A DNA stretch of 62,152 bases from JAICWP01 sp035278025 (GTDB lineage: Bacteria > Acidobacteriota > Terriglobia > Terriglobales > Acidobacteriaceae): contig DATEJK010000205.1 of assembly GCA_035278025.1 (NCBI GenBank), positions 1-62,152 on the forward strand, read 5' to 3'. The stretch's first letter is position 1. Every line of letters starts with the position of its first letter. Under the pieces are notes generated by a model that saw only the letters and a list, made by a program, of their open reading frames with translations, had not been told where the DNA came from and did not search any database. A program made the position numbers and the translations under genes. Below, in pieces: positions 1 through 8,832 of the stretch.

Positions 1-495
1 TGCGCCGGCGATGTTCCCACGCTGGAGACGCTGGCGGCGGTGGACCTGTTGCGGCGTCATTTTCCCGACCTCAAGATTCGGGTGGTCAATGTGGTGGATT
101 TGATGACCCTGCAGCCTTCCTCGGAACACCCGCATGGGCTCTCGGACCGCGATTTCGATTCCCTGTTCACGGTGGATAAGCCGATCATCTTTGCCTACCA
201 CGGCTATCCCTGGCTGATCCACCGGCTCACCTATCGCCGGCACAATCACGACAATCTGCACGTGCGCGGCTACAAAGAGGAAGGCACAACCACAACCCCG
301 TTCGATATGACTGTGCTCAACGAACTGGACCGCTATCACCTGGCGGGCGACGTGGTGGACCGGGTTCCGCGCCTGCAGCGGACAGGGGCGCATTTCAAGC
401 AGTTCCTGCGCAACCGGCTGGTGCAGCACAAGCAATACATTTGCGAGCACGGCGACGATATGCCTGAGATCCGCAATTGGACCTGGCCCGGCTGA
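1..495 (+). CDS. xfp: Phosphoketolase, C-terminal part (truncated by window edge)
   Basis: Thiamine-diphosphate enzyme that cleaves xylulose-5-phosphate (and/or fructose-6-phosphate) with phosphate to acetyl phosphate and an aldose phosphate. The open frame runs in from base 1 (reads CAGDVPTLETLAAVDLLR) to the TGA at 493-495, so only about 164 C-terminal residues are present. Family signatures seen are the VVDLMTLQP stretch, the HPHGLSD segment, KPIIFAYHGYPWLIHRLTYRR and the late GTTTTPFDM motif followed by NELDRYHLAGDVVDRVP. The stop overlaps the acetate kinase start by one base (TGATG), so the enzyme making acetyl phosphate is coupled to the one that uses it. Whether it prefers X5P or F6P cannot be judged from this fragment. 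Confidence 0.93.
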   Translation, partial: CAGDVPTLETLAAVDLLRRHFPDLKIRVVNVVDLMTLQPSSEHPHGLSDRDFDSLFTVDKPIIFAYHGYPWLIHRLTYRRHNHDNLHVRGYKEEGTTTTPFDMTVLNELDRYHLAGDVVDRVPRLQRTGAHFKQFLRNRLVQHKQYICEHGDDMPEIRNWTWPG

Positions 496-1712
496 TGAAG
501 ATCCTGGTTCTGAATTCGGGGTCGTCCAGCCAGAAGAGCTGCTTGTACGAGGTCGGCGCTGAACTTCCTCCCGATCCACCACCCTGCCTTTGGGAGGCGA
601 AGATCGAATGGGAGGGCGACACCGGCTCGCTGGCGATCCGGAACTCGAACGGAGCGAGACGCCAAGAACGCGTGAAAATTACCTCGCGCGAGCAGGCTAT
701 CGAATATCTCATCAGCACACTTTGGAAGGGAGAAGCCGGCGCAGTCAGCTCGCCATCGGAAATTGATGTCGTCGGACACCGGGTGGTCCACGGCGGTCCA
801 CGATATGGGAATCCAACACGAATCACAGCGGAAGTGAAAGCCGCCATCGGGAGCCTGGCCGAGTTCGCCCCGCTGCACAACCGCGCCGAACTGGACAGCA
901 TGGACATGGTCGAGAAACTGTTCGGGCCGGTGCCGCAGGTAGCGGTTTTCGATACCGGTTTCCACCAGAGCATGCCGGCAGCAGCGGCGGTTTACCCCGG
1001 ACCGTACGAATGGCTTTCCGCCGGAATACGGCGCTACGGCTTTCACGGAATTAATTACCGGTATTGCTCCGGACGAGCGGCGCAGTTGTTGGGCCGAGAC
1101 CTGAATTCCCTGCGGCTGGCGGCCTGCCACCTGGGCAACGGGTGTTCGCTGGCCGCAATCCGCAATGGAAAAAGTATTGACACCACCATGGGCTTCACTC
1201 CGCTGGAAGGGCTGATGATGGGCACGCGCTCGGGTTCGGTTGATCCGGGCATTCTTACCTACCTGATGCGGCAGGGCGCGGTCACGGCGCAGCAACTCGA
1301 TCAGACTCTGAACACCCAATCCGGGCTGCTGGGCATTTCCGGGAAATCGGGAGATATGCGTGAGATTCTGGCCGCCATGAAAGAGGGCGATGAACGGGCC
1401 AAGCTAGCCTTCGACATCTACATCCACCGGCTACGGTCCGGAATCGGCAGCATGATAGGAGTTTTGGGCGGGCTGGACGCTCTGTTGTTCACCGGCGGCG
1501 TCGGCGAAAATTCGCCGGAGGTGCGCGGCGAAACCTGCGAAAATTTCAAATTTCTCGGCATAAGGCTGGAGATGTCGAAGAATGCCCAATCGCCTCCGGA
1601 CGAGAACATTGCGGCGCCGGAATCCAGCGTTCCGGTGCTCATCATTCGGGCCCAGGAGGACTGGCAGATTGCCCGCGAGTGCTGGGCCCTAGCCAGCCGG
1701 TACGACTCCTAA
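495..1712 (+). CDS. ackA: Acetate kinase
   Basis: Converts acetyl phosphate and ADP to acetate and ATP, completing the phosphoketolase route. The 405-residue length is normal. Motifs of the ASKHA-fold family are clear: N-terminal LNSGSSSQK, HRVVHGG, the GFHGINYRY region, CHLGNGCS, the long TTMGFTPLEGLMMGTRSG signature and C-terminal FTGGVGENSPEVR. I chose the ATG at 495 because MKILVLNSGSSS is the conserved family N-terminus; an in-frame ATG at 477 would add six residues inside the upstream gene. The overlap with the phosphoketolase stop implies translational coupling. Confidence 0.97.
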   Translation: MKILVLNSGSSSQKSCLYEVGAELPPDPPPCLWEAKIEWEGDTGSLAIRNSNGARRQERVKITSREQAIEYLISTLWKGEAGAVSSPSEIDVVGHRVVHGGPRYGNPTRITAEVKAAIGSLAEFAPLHNRAELDSMDMVEKLFGPVPQVAVFDTGFHQSMPAAAAVYPGPYEWLSAGIRRYGFHGINYRYCSGRAAQLLGRDLNSLRLAACHLGNGCSLAAIRNGKSIDTTMGFTPLEGLMMGTRSGSVDPGILTYLMRQGAVTAQQLDQTLNTQSGLLGISGKSGDMREILAAMKEGDERAKLAFDIYIHRLRSGIGSMIGVLGGLDALLFTGGVGENSPEVRGETCENFKFLGIRLEMSKNAQSPPDENIAAPESSVPVLIIRAQEDWQIARECWALASRYDS

Positions 1713-1720
1713 TCTACGGT

Positions 1721-2704
1721 TTAGGGCAGCGGCGCCTCAACTTCTTCGAGAACCCAGTGATCCGGCGTTTCCAAGTGGCAATCGTAGCCGTAGAAGCGTC
1801 CGTGGAAAATGTGCTGAAACAGACACGCGCGCTGGCCGCGCAGCACCGGGTCGCCTTCGACGGGCAAAAAATTGCCATCGGGAGCGGCCGCGGCAAATAC
1901 TTTCACCTGCCACTCTCCTTCGGGATTGTCGGTGTAGCGATGGGGATAAATCTCGGTGGCCAGGTAGTAGACGCCCTTCTTGCCCTGGCTGTCACGGGCA
2001 TGCTTCAGATAGAGCAGGGTGGGAGCGGCCACCGTCTCCTGGGAGCGGATCAGAACCTTGTCCGGCACCTTGTCCAGGTCTTGGATGGAGGCCGCGTTTC
2101 GGCTGACGATCTCAAAGTGGTCCTTGTCATTGCCCCGATACCAGGTGAGATAGAAGCGGTGATTCCTGGGATCGCGGAACAGATTGGGATTCTGGTTGCG
2201 CTGGTTAGCAACCGGCTGCACCAGAGTCTTGGCCTCCGTAATGTGAATGCCGTCGCTGGTGGTGCCCAGCACGACGTGGCTGGTGGGAGTGTCGTAATTG
2301 CGGGTAAAGGCAATATAAAGAAGGCTAGGATGCGCGGCATCAGCGTGCTCCAACAGCGAAGGCCAGCGGGCATTGGTGAGCAGCGGATTCTGCCCATACT
2401 TTGTCCAGTTCACCAGGTCATTGCTGCGGGCCAGGCCGATGCCGCCCCCCTGGTTCAGGCCGTACCAGCCCCAGTAGCGATAGCCGCCGCGTTTCAGTTC
2501 CAGTACGCTCATGGTATGAGGAAATTCCTTGCCCTCCCAGGGTTGGGCGTCGGGGAGCACGCGGCGAGGAGCGGTCAGCTTCAAATACGGAATGCCGGCG
2601 CTTGGCGCCTGCTTCTGCTGGGCCGCGCACAGGCAGGTGAGGAACAATAAGGCAACGACAGCCGCCCCAAAGTCCGTGGAACCGCGAAGTTTCAAGCCGC
2701 ACAT
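1721..2704 (-). CDS. Secreted five-bladed beta-propeller glycoside hydrolase-like protein (GH43/GH32 superfamily-like)
   Basis: A 327-residue protein with an N-terminal signal segment (GAAVVALLFLTCLCAAQQ), so it is probably periplasmic or secreted. The body has propeller features: the blade phrase ARSNDLVNWTKYGQNPLL, aromatic-rich strands such as GYRYWGWYGLNQGGG and FYLTWYRGNDKDHFEIVS, and YYLATEIYPH. These resemble GH43/GH32-type hydrolases or related sugar-binding propellers. I could not place the catalytic acids with certainty, so the substrate is unknown. It has a good ribosome site (GGGAGA) before ATG 2704 and lies 31 bp after the MFS gene, apparently the last gene of the receptor-MFS-hydrolase unit. 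It is convergent with ackA with an 8-bp gap. Confidence 0.7.
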   Translation of the reverse strand: MCGLKLRGSTDFGAAVVALLFLTCLCAAQQKQAPSAGIPYLKLTAPRRVLPDAQPWEGKEFPHTMSVLELKRGGYRYWGWYGLNQGGGIGLARSNDLVNWTKYGQNPLLTNARWPSLLEHADAAHPSLLYIAFTRNYDTPTSHVVLGTTSDGIHITEAKTLVQPVANQRNQNPNLFRDPRNHRFYLTWYRGNDKDHFEIVSRNAASIQDLDKVPDKVLIRSQETVAAPTLLYLKHARDSQGKKGVYYLATEIYPHRYTDNPEGEWQVKVFAAAAPDGNFLPVEGDPVLRGQRACLFQHIFHGRFYGYDCHLETPDHWVLEEVEAPLP

Positions 2705-2735
2705 CAGGTTTCATCTCCCGGGGAAATAACCAACC

Positions 2736-3998
2736 TCAAACTGCCTGCTGGACTGCTGCCTTCTTGTCGCGGATGGTCGCATTGCTGATCAGGGGCTTGG
2801 CCCAGAAGCCTGCACTGAGCACGCAACCGAAGGTCAGATACAAGAAAGCCATGCCAGTACGCAACCCGAACAAGTCGCCAAGCCGCCCTATGATCAGCGG
2901 CACCACCGCACCTCCCATGATGCCGGTGCAGAGAATGCCGGCGAAGGAACCGTGGTACTCAGCGACTGAGTTCAGGCCTAAGGACATCAGCACCGGCCAC
3001 ATTATGGAGGCAAATAGACCGATCATGGGGAATGCCACCACTGACACGCGGGCGGAACTGAACAGCGCCACGGTAAGACATAAAATGGCCGCCACCGAAA
3101 AGCCGATGAGGACGCGGCGGCTATCAAAAAGCTTCAGCAGCCCCATGCCAATGAAACACCCGGCTGTCATCAGCCCCCAAAACCAGGAGACGGCAGCCGC
3201 GCCCGCGGTGTGCGGATCAAAGCCGTGGTATTGCGCGAGGAACTTGGAAATCCAGTCCGCAGTGCCCTGTTCCGAGCCCACGTATGCGAACACACACCCA
3301 AAAAAAAGCCACACCATGGGGTTGCGCAGCAGCTTGCGGTACATGTCCAGCGTCCCGGCTTGTTCCTCTTCAGTGCGTTTGACCTGAGGAAATCCAGCGA
3401 GCCAGGTGATGACTATCATGACCACGCTGCAAGCGGCGAAAATCCAGTAAATCGAGACCCAGGGGAGACTCCGGGGCGTCAGCCCCGCCAGCAAACGCAA
3501 GAACCAGTCTCGTCCATTGCCGCGGCCAAGGCTCTGCACCAGGTACGAGTAAACCCAAGGGCTGATAAATGATGCCAAGCCAAACACCAGCTGGGCGAAT
3601 GCCGAGTTAAAGGCGAAGTGCTCTTCCCCGCCGGCGGCCCGCAGCAAGGGATTGATTACCACCTGCAGAGTTGCCATCCCGGCTCCCATCAGGAACAGTG
3701 AGGCCACCGCAACTTCATAGGCAGGAAAGAGGGCGAAACATGCGGAACCGAGTGTGCTGGCGACAAAGGCTGCCAGCATGACCGGCTTATCCCCGAAACG
3801 CTCGACCAGGAAGCCCGCCGGGATGGACATGACTCCATAAGCGATAAAGAAGGAAAAAGGCAGCACGGCGGCGGCCGTCAGGCTTACACGAAAGCTGCTG
3901 ATGATATCGGGCACGATGGGCCCAAGAATGTTGGTGAGAAACGACATCACGAAGAACACCAGGAAAACCAGGCCGACCATGAAGCGGTTTCGTGTCAC
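2736..3998 (-). CDS. MFS transporter, probably sugar (fucose-permease/FHS-like)
   Basis: A 420-residue integral membrane protein with about 12 hydrophobic segments. The MFS loop signature between TM2 and TM3 reads PAGFLVERFGDKPVML. It starts at GTG 3998, preceded by AGGGAG. The overall pattern (long N-terminal half, FNSAFAQLVFGLASFISPW, GSEQGTADWISKFL) fits the FHS/fucose-permease-like group of Bacteroidetes and Acidobacteria. It sits between a TonB-dependent receptor and a propeller hydrolase on the same strand, which points to uptake of a breakdown product such as a monosaccharide. The substrate is inference from this context. Confidence 0.82.
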   Translation of the reverse strand: MTRNRFMVGLVFLVFFVMSFLTNILGPIVPDIISSFRVSLTAAAVLPFSFFIAYGVMSIPAGFLVERFGDKPVMLAAFVASTLGSACFALFPAYEVAVASLFLMGAGMATLQVVINPLLRAAGGEEHFAFNSAFAQLVFGLASFISPWVYSYLVQSLGRGNGRDWFLRLLAGLTPRSLPWVSIYWIFAACSVVMIVITWLAGFPQVKRTEEEQAGTLDMYRKLLRNPMVWLFFGCVFAYVGSEQGTADWISKFLAQYHGFDPHTAGAAAVSWFWGLMTAGCFIGMGLLKLFDSRRVLIGFSVAAILCLTVALFSSARVSVVAFPMIGLFASIMWPVLMSLGLNSVAEYHGSFAGILCTGIMGGAVVPLIIGRLGDLFGLRTGMAFLYLTFGCVLSAGFWAKPLISNATIRDKKAAVQQAV

Positions 3999-4056
3999 AG
4001 AACTCCCTTTTTGCGGCTGCTCCGTGGAGATGATTTTTCGAGCTCATTCAAAAACG

Positions 4057-7000
4057 CTAGAAGTTTACTCGCACTCCGAGTTGTGCGGCGAAGGGAATGC
4101 CCACGGTCGTTCCCGGCCCGAAGAAATCACCCAGAGCGCCGGCTGGCCTGGCGAGCTGTTGCAGGGAAGTGACCTTCTGCGTCAACGTGCACAACGAGTT
4201 GAGACAGAGGTCGGTAACGTTGCCAGAGGCGATCTGTCCGGGGGGCACGGGCAGCGCGGCCACGTTGGTTACGAAGTTAGCGCCAGGATTGTTGCGATTC
4301 AGCAGATTAAAGAACTCCACAAACGGCATCACCGTCCAGCCTTCGCGAATATTGGTGGGCCGCATCACCCGCAGGTCCACCTGGACAAAAGGTGTGCCGC
4401 GGAACTCATCGAGGCTGGTAGGCACACCGTTCACGGAAATGCGTCCGCTTCCATCAGCGGTAGTAATTACAAAAGGACGTGCGCCTTCCGCTTGGGCCAG
4501 CGTACTTACCTCGAAGCCACCCGGCATATGAAAGATTCCAGAGACGACAAAGCGGTTCCTTACGTCCTCTCCAGAAGGACCGTAGTCCCCCGGCGCAAAC
4601 GGCTGCAGCGGATTGCAGACGCCATTGACGTAGTCCCATAGTTCACCGAGAACGCATCCCCAAGTTTTGGCGCTGGACAACGTGTAATGCGCAATCAGGC
4701 TGAAGCGGCGCGTGGTGCCCTGCAGGCGGACCATGAGCGCATCGTAGCTGCTGCGGTTATCCGACTTGTACAAATCAATGTTAGGGACCAGGAGGGTCTG
4801 CGCAGGATCGTTCTGCGGCAGCAGCGGGGTAAACAGATTAACCCCACCGGTATAGGAATAGGCGCGATACCCGCGCATGCCCGTCTCGCGGGTATAGTCC
4901 GCACTTAGAGTCCAACGATCGTTGAATGCATGCTGCACGCCGGCAGTGGCGTGAATGGCATAGGGGGTCCGGTAGTCGGAGGCGATCGCGGCACCTGCCC
5001 CTCCGAGGGCAGCCCCGGGAATACATCCCGGATTCCCCGGTTGGCTACATGGGGGGGAAGGCGCATTTACAGCCTGCAGAGCCGCAACCCATCCGTTCTG
5101 GGCAAGGTCGTTATAGAAGAGGCCAACCCCGGCCCGTACCACGGTTCTCTCGCTCCGGCCGGGGGTATAGGCGATACCGAGGCGGGGCGCGAACCCCTTA
5201 CGGTAATCATGTGGCGCTGCGTTGACCAGCGGAATCTGCAGCGCTTGTAGGGTGCGATAAGCGGGATTCTGCGACTGGTCCCTCCCGGATGCAGTGAGCA
5301 GGCCAAAGGTGGTGTCCCAACGCAGGCCGTAATTTACGGTCAGGTTTCGCGAGATGCGCCAGGAATCCTGAGCGTACAACCCCAGACGCTGCAGGTTCTG
5401 GCGAAAGCTGCCGTCCGATGCGGGGGTTTGCGAGCAAGCTACGTCGGGAGGAGGGTTGACGCAGTTCAAATCAAAGTAAAACTGCGCCGGGTTCGCAGCG
5501 TAGAAATCGGGATTGTTCCCATATTGCAGCAGGGTCTCTGGAGTGCCCGACAATGCCCCGCTGAGCACGGGCTCGTGGATAAGATCAACACCGAACTTGG
5601 AGGCGTGCCTGCCCGCTGAATGGCTCAGGTCATAGCGGAACTGGTATTTCTGCTGATTGCGCAGTACCGGGAACGCGGTAATGCCAGTAAGAAACTGATT
5701 ATCACCGAACGTTTCGAAACCGGAAATAGTCTGGGCCGTCGAACTGAAGGGGAAGGCGAGCGAGAATCCCAGGTTTTGATTGCGGGCCTCGGTGTGGTGC
5801 AGGGTGCTGGCGCCGACACTCAAACTGCCCAGCCAATTCGTACTGAACGCGTAGGTGTTATTGATCACCACGTTGCCATACTTCGAGCCGGACGTGGTTC
5901 CGGTCGAAGGCAGGGTGCCCTGCTGCACGTAGTTGTTATTGGTGGTGTAGTTGTCCAAGGAAGCGCGCAGAAACCACCGCGATTTCGCGTTCTGCGCCCA
6001 ATCCAAGCGCAGCGAACCGATCGCGTCGCGGAATGGAACGGGAGTGCTGTCGGGAACCGGGATTGAACTGACACCCGGTATGAGTCCCATCCTGGCCAGC
6101 GATGCTAAGGATGCGAATTCAGACCGGCTTTGCGGGCTATACGCAATGCTCGCATTTTCGCGCGCATACTCGAACGAGGTAAAAATCCACAGCTTGTCTT
6201 TTTTGAGCGGGCCTCCCAGCGTGCCGACATAGTTCTGGCGTGAAAAAGGCTGCTTGGGATCGGGCGCAGGATTCTCGATGGGATACCTGGCGGTCAGCGC
6301 CGCCGCCCGTTCATAAACGGCGGCGCCGCCGTGCCAGTCATTGCTGCCATGGCGTGTGGTGATGACGACCGAACCGGCTGTGGTGCGCCCAGTGTCGGAA
6401 TCTTCCTGGGCCGTTCGGAAGGCAAATTCCTCTATGGCGTCCGGGGAAAAATTCTGCAGAAATCCGCCAATGTAGTCGTCGCTGTCATCCATGCCGTCCA
6501 CGGAGACCGCGTTATTCAGCCCTGAACTGCCGCCGGTGGACACAGCCGTGATTCTGGCCTTGCTGGGATCGGAAGGTTCAACCGGTTCGGTGCCGGGCAC
6601 AAGATATGCGATATTGGCGAAACTGCGTTGCGCCAGCGGAATCATCACCAGATCCCGCGAACTGACGGCGCCCTGTTGCACGGCGCTGGCTGTATCCAGA
6701 GGCTGGGTGGTAATTGAGGCCGGCTGTCCGGTCACATTCACGGTCTGCCTGATGGAGGCGGGCTTCAACGTGACCAACAGGTCGCGCACGAAACTCACGA
6801 CCACGCTCACATCGGCGGTGGTCTGAGCGAATCCGCCGGCACGCACAGCGATGCGATAAGGGCCCGGCAGCAGGTCATTCAGCCGGAATTCGCCACGCTG
6901 GTTGGTTTGGACCTGTTTCTTTAATGCTGAACCCGGAGCCTCGACCACAACCGTGGCGGCCGCGATTCGCCGGCCGTCGGTGTCCTGCACCTCGCCACGC

Positions 7001-7104
7001 AGGGACCCGGTGGCCGTCTGCGCCTGCAAGAACAGCCAGCCGCCGAGCAGCAGCCACAAGAACACCAGGTTGGGGAAAGTGCACAGTCTGCGAATGGCCC
7101 GCAT
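4057..7104 (-). CDS. Oar-type TonB-dependent outer-membrane receptor with carboxypeptidase-regulatory N-terminal domain
   Basis: Outer-membrane ligand-gated barrel, 1015 residues from the ATG at 7104. The order is signal segment (NLVFLWLLLGGWLFLQAQ), a carboxypeptidase-regulatory-like Ig fold (GSLRGEVQDTDGRRIAAATVVVEAPGS and the LLPGPYRIAVRAGGF hallmark), a plug-like region with SVDGMDDSDDYIGGF, then a long beta-barrel ending in LGVRVNF with terminal Phe, as expected for BAM substrates. An in-frame GTG at 7158 would add 18 residues, but the signal peptide fits ATG 7104 better; neither has a strong ribosome site. It heads a probable operon with the MFS permease and the propeller hydrolase, giving a compact outer-membrane-to-cytoplasm glycan uptake unit. 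Such receptors are heavily expanded in Acidobacteriota. Confidence 0.9.
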   Translation of the reverse strand: MRAIRRLCTFPNLVFLWLLLGGWLFLQAQTATGSLRGEVQDTDGRRIAAATVVVEAPGSALKKQVQTNQRGEFRLNDLLPGPYRIAVRAGGFAQTTADVSVVVSFVRDLLVTLKPASIRQTVNVTGQPASITTQPLDTASAVQQGAVSSRDLVMIPLAQRSFANIAYLVPGTEPVEPSDPSKARITAVSTGGSSGLNNAVSVDGMDDSDDYIGGFLQNFSPDAIEEFAFRTAQEDSDTGRTTAGSVVITTRHGSNDWHGGAAVYERAAALTARYPIENPAPDPKQPFSRQNYVGTLGGPLKKDKLWIFTSFEYARENASIAYSPQSRSEFASLASLARMGLIPGVSSIPVPDSTPVPFRDAIGSLRLDWAQNAKSRWFLRASLDNYTTNNNYVQQGTLPSTGTTSGSKYGNVVINNTYAFSTNWLGSLSVGASTLHHTEARNQNLGFSLAFPFSSTAQTISGFETFGDNQFLTGITAFPVLRNQQKYQFRYDLSHSAGRHASKFGVDLIHEPVLSGALSGTPETLLQYGNNPDFYAANPAQFYFDLNCVNPPPDVACSQTPASDGSFRQNLQRLGLYAQDSWRISRNLTVNYGLRWDTTFGLLTASGRDQSQNPAYRTLQALQIPLVNAAPHDYRKGFAPRLGIAYTPGRSERTVVRAGVGLFYNDLAQNGWVAALQAVNAPSPPCSQPGNPGCIPGAALGGAGAAIASDYRTPYAIHATAGVQHAFNDRWTLSADYTRETGMRGYRAYSYTGGVNLFTPLLPQNDPAQTLLVPNIDLYKSDNRSSYDALMVRLQGTTRRFSLIAHYTLSSAKTWGCVLGELWDYVNGVCNPLQPFAPGDYGPSGEDVRNRFVVSGIFHMPGGFEVSTLAQAEGARPFVITTADGSGRISVNGVPTSLDEFRGTPFVQVDLRVMRPTNIREGWTVMPFVEFFNLLNRNNPGANFVTNVAALPVPPGQIASGNVTDLCLNSLCTLTQKVTSLQQLARPAGALGDFFGPGTTVGIPFAAQLGVRVNF

Positions 7105-7164
7105 CCCGCTGCGAGACCGGCGCAAGACAAGGCACCTGACTTCCACGGCGAAGAACACGGGGAA

Positions 7165-7170
7165 ATTCTA
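7165..7170 (-). promoter_or_regulatory. Candidate -10 box for the Oar receptor operon
   Basis: The minus strand reads TAGAAT (one mismatch to TATAAT), about 60 bp upstream of ATG 7104. No convincing -35 is visible. If used, transcription would start close to the alternative GTG at 7158. Confidence 0.35.
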
Positions 7171-7189
7171 CACGAGCACTCAAACACGC

Positions 7190-7210
7190 TTTGCCCTCCC
7201 GGAGGGCAAA
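7190..7210. promoter_or_regulatory. Perfect 21-bp palindrome between divergent promoters (candidate operator)
   Basis: Two 10-bp arms, TTTGCCCTCC and GGAGGGCAAA, are separated by a single C. The loop is too short for a good RNA hairpin, so a dimeric DNA-binding protein is the simpler reading. It lies between the candidate -10 boxes of the receptor operon (minus) and the helicase gene (plus). Confidence 0.5.
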
Positions 7211-7224
7211 CCTCTTTTCTGGTG

Positions 7225-7233
7225 TGCTATACT
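7225..7233 (+). promoter_or_regulatory. Extended -10 promoter for the DEAD-box helicase
   Basis: TGCTATACT is an extended -10 element (TGn plus TATACT). The region up to the helicase ATG at 7423 would be an untranslated leader of roughly 180 nt, a length often seen for cold-responsive helicase and csp mRNAs. No good -35 was seen, which is usual for extended -10 promoters. Confidence 0.45.
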
Positions 7234-7422
7234 GTAACAACGCTAATGACCACGGTTCGCTTGTGGCGTGGCAGCCCACTGAGTTTTGGTCTGACCCCTC
7301 CTAGGCTTTCCTGCCTTCCGTTTATTTCGCGTTAATCAACCATTGAGTGGCTTCCTTTGTACCGTCGCGAATCGCATTTTGAGTGCGTCTCGCGAGATGC
7401 CCTCCAGAAAGATACGATTCGA

Positions 7423-8622
7423 ATGACAAGTTTTTCCGAACTGCCTTTGTCTGCCACGTTGCGGCAGAGGCTCTCCGCATCTCAGTTTCACACCCCTACG
7501 CCAATTCAGGCGGCAGCGATCCCGCACGCGCTTGCGGGAAAAGACGTAATGGCCACCGCCCAGACCGGCACCGGCAAGACTCTGGCTTTTGTGGTGCCAA
7601 TCATTGAGCGCCTGCTGCAATCACCCTCCTCGAAGGGAGTCGCGGCCCTGGTGCTCGTTCCCACCCGCGAACTGGCCATGCAGGTGCACGAACAGTTTGA
7701 GCAGGTGCGTGGAAAAAGGCTTCCCCCAGCCGCGCTGGTCGTCGGCGGACTTGCTGAAAGCCGGCAGTTAAGCGCGATTCGCTCCGGCGCGCGCGTGGTG
7801 GTAGCGACTCCCGGGCGTCTCGAAGATTTCATCGAACGGAAGTTGGTGGACCTGCGGCACGTAGCCATCCTGGTTCTGGATGAAGCCGATCGCATGCTGG
7901 ACATGGGTTTCTTGCCGTCTATCCGGCGCATTGTGGGCGTACTGCCCAAGCAGCGGCAGACACTGTGCTTTTCCGCTACCCTGCTGGCGTCGGTGGCCGG
8001 GCTGGTACGCGAGTACACGAGTGATCCGGTGCGTATCGCGTTGGGATCAACCTTAAAGCCGGTTGACAGCGTGGAACTGTACGCCTTTGAAGTAACGTCG
8101 AATGACAAGTTCGACGCGCTGTGCCATCTGCTGCGCTCGGAAAAGGGCCGTACCCTGGTGTTCGCCCGCACCAAGCGTGGGACCGAACGTTTGGCCAAAC
8201 ACCTGACGCGTGAAGGCTTTCTGATCGCCATGCTTCACGGCGATCGTTCGCAGTCGCAGCGCACGAGCGCGCTGAACGGCTTCGACGAAGGCCGGTTCAA
8301 AGTGCTGGTGGCGACTGATGTCGCCTCCCGCGGCCTCGATATTCAAAGTGTGGCGCACGTTATCAACTACGATCTGCCGACTTTGCCGGAAGATTTCATT
8401 CACCGGGTGGGGAGAACCGGACGGGCCGGCGCCCGCGGTCACGCTTCGACGCTGGTCACTCCGGCGGAGTCACTGGAACTGCGGAACATCGAACGTGTGC
8501 TGGGGCTGCGCATACAGCGCTGCGACATCAAGGCCGAGATTTCAGCCGAGAGATTGTCGCGGCCAGGAAACACGCTGGCCAGCCGGACATTGCAGCCCTT
8601 GCCCGGCGAAGTATTTGCCTGA
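7423..8622 (+). CDS. DEAD-box ATP-dependent RNA helicase (RhlE-like)
   Basis: Unwinds RNA duplexes in ribosome assembly or mRNA decay. All core motifs are present in order: Q motif (FHTPTPIQAAAIP), I (AQTGTGKT), Ia (PTRELAMQV), Ib (TPGRLED), II (DEAD), III (SAT), IV (TLVFARTKRGTERLA), V (TDVASRGLDIQ) and VI (HRVGRTGRAG). The protein has 399 residues with almost no C-terminal tail, close to the minimal RhlE type. I start it at ATG 7423 (MTSFSELPLS), because the 22 residues upstream in frame do not resemble a helicase. It is followed on the same strand by a cold-shock protein and an RRM protein, a group that fits RNA handling at low temperature. Confidence 0.95.
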   Translation: MTSFSELPLSATLRQRLSASQFHTPTPIQAAAIPHALAGKDVMATAQTGTGKTLAFVVPIIERLLQSPSSKGVAALVLVPTRELAMQVHEQFEQVRGKRLPPAALVVGGLAESRQLSAIRSGARVVVATPGRLEDFIERKLVDLRHVAILVLDEADRMLDMGFLPSIRRIVGVLPKQRQTLCFSATLLASVAGLVREYTSDPVRIALGSTLKPVDSVELYAFEVTSNDKFDALCHLLRSEKGRTLVFARTKRGTERLAKHLTREGFLIAMLHGDRSQSQRTSALNGFDEGRFKVLVATDVASRGLDIQSVAHVINYDLPTLPEDFIHRVGRTGRAGARGHASTLVTPAESLELRNIERVLGLRIQRCDIKAEISAERLSRPGNTLASRTLQPLPGEVFA

Positions 8623-8635
8623 TCGGAAGATGGCG

Positions 8636-8673
8636 GGCCGGGAAATACGGCAGGCAATCTCCCCTTCCCGGCC
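8636..8673 (+). terminator. Hairpin after the helicase gene
   Basis: GGCCGGGAA (8636-8644) pairs perfectly with TTCCCGGCC (8665-8673) across a 20-nt loop, 13 bp after the helicase stop. It has no U-run, so it may stabilise the mRNA 3' end rather than act as a classical intrinsic terminator. Confidence 0.45.
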
Positions 8674-8832
8674 ACACTGGTTGCTAATGCTTCACCGCCC
8701 GTGTAGCATCAGTTTGTGCATTTAGACCGACTCGGTCGTGAGCAGTTCTTGCCTAATCAGCTAGTAACCTGCCGCTAATACTTCCGAATCTATCTCCAGC
8801 ACAAACCGATTGAAAGGAATACCAGCAACATC

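Noticed and set aside
336..1319. Long minus-strand reading frame opposite ackA (327 codons)
   Set aside because: Low-complexity Arg/Ser/Gly-rich translation in the shadow of a conserved enzyme gene; no ribosome site or family motif.
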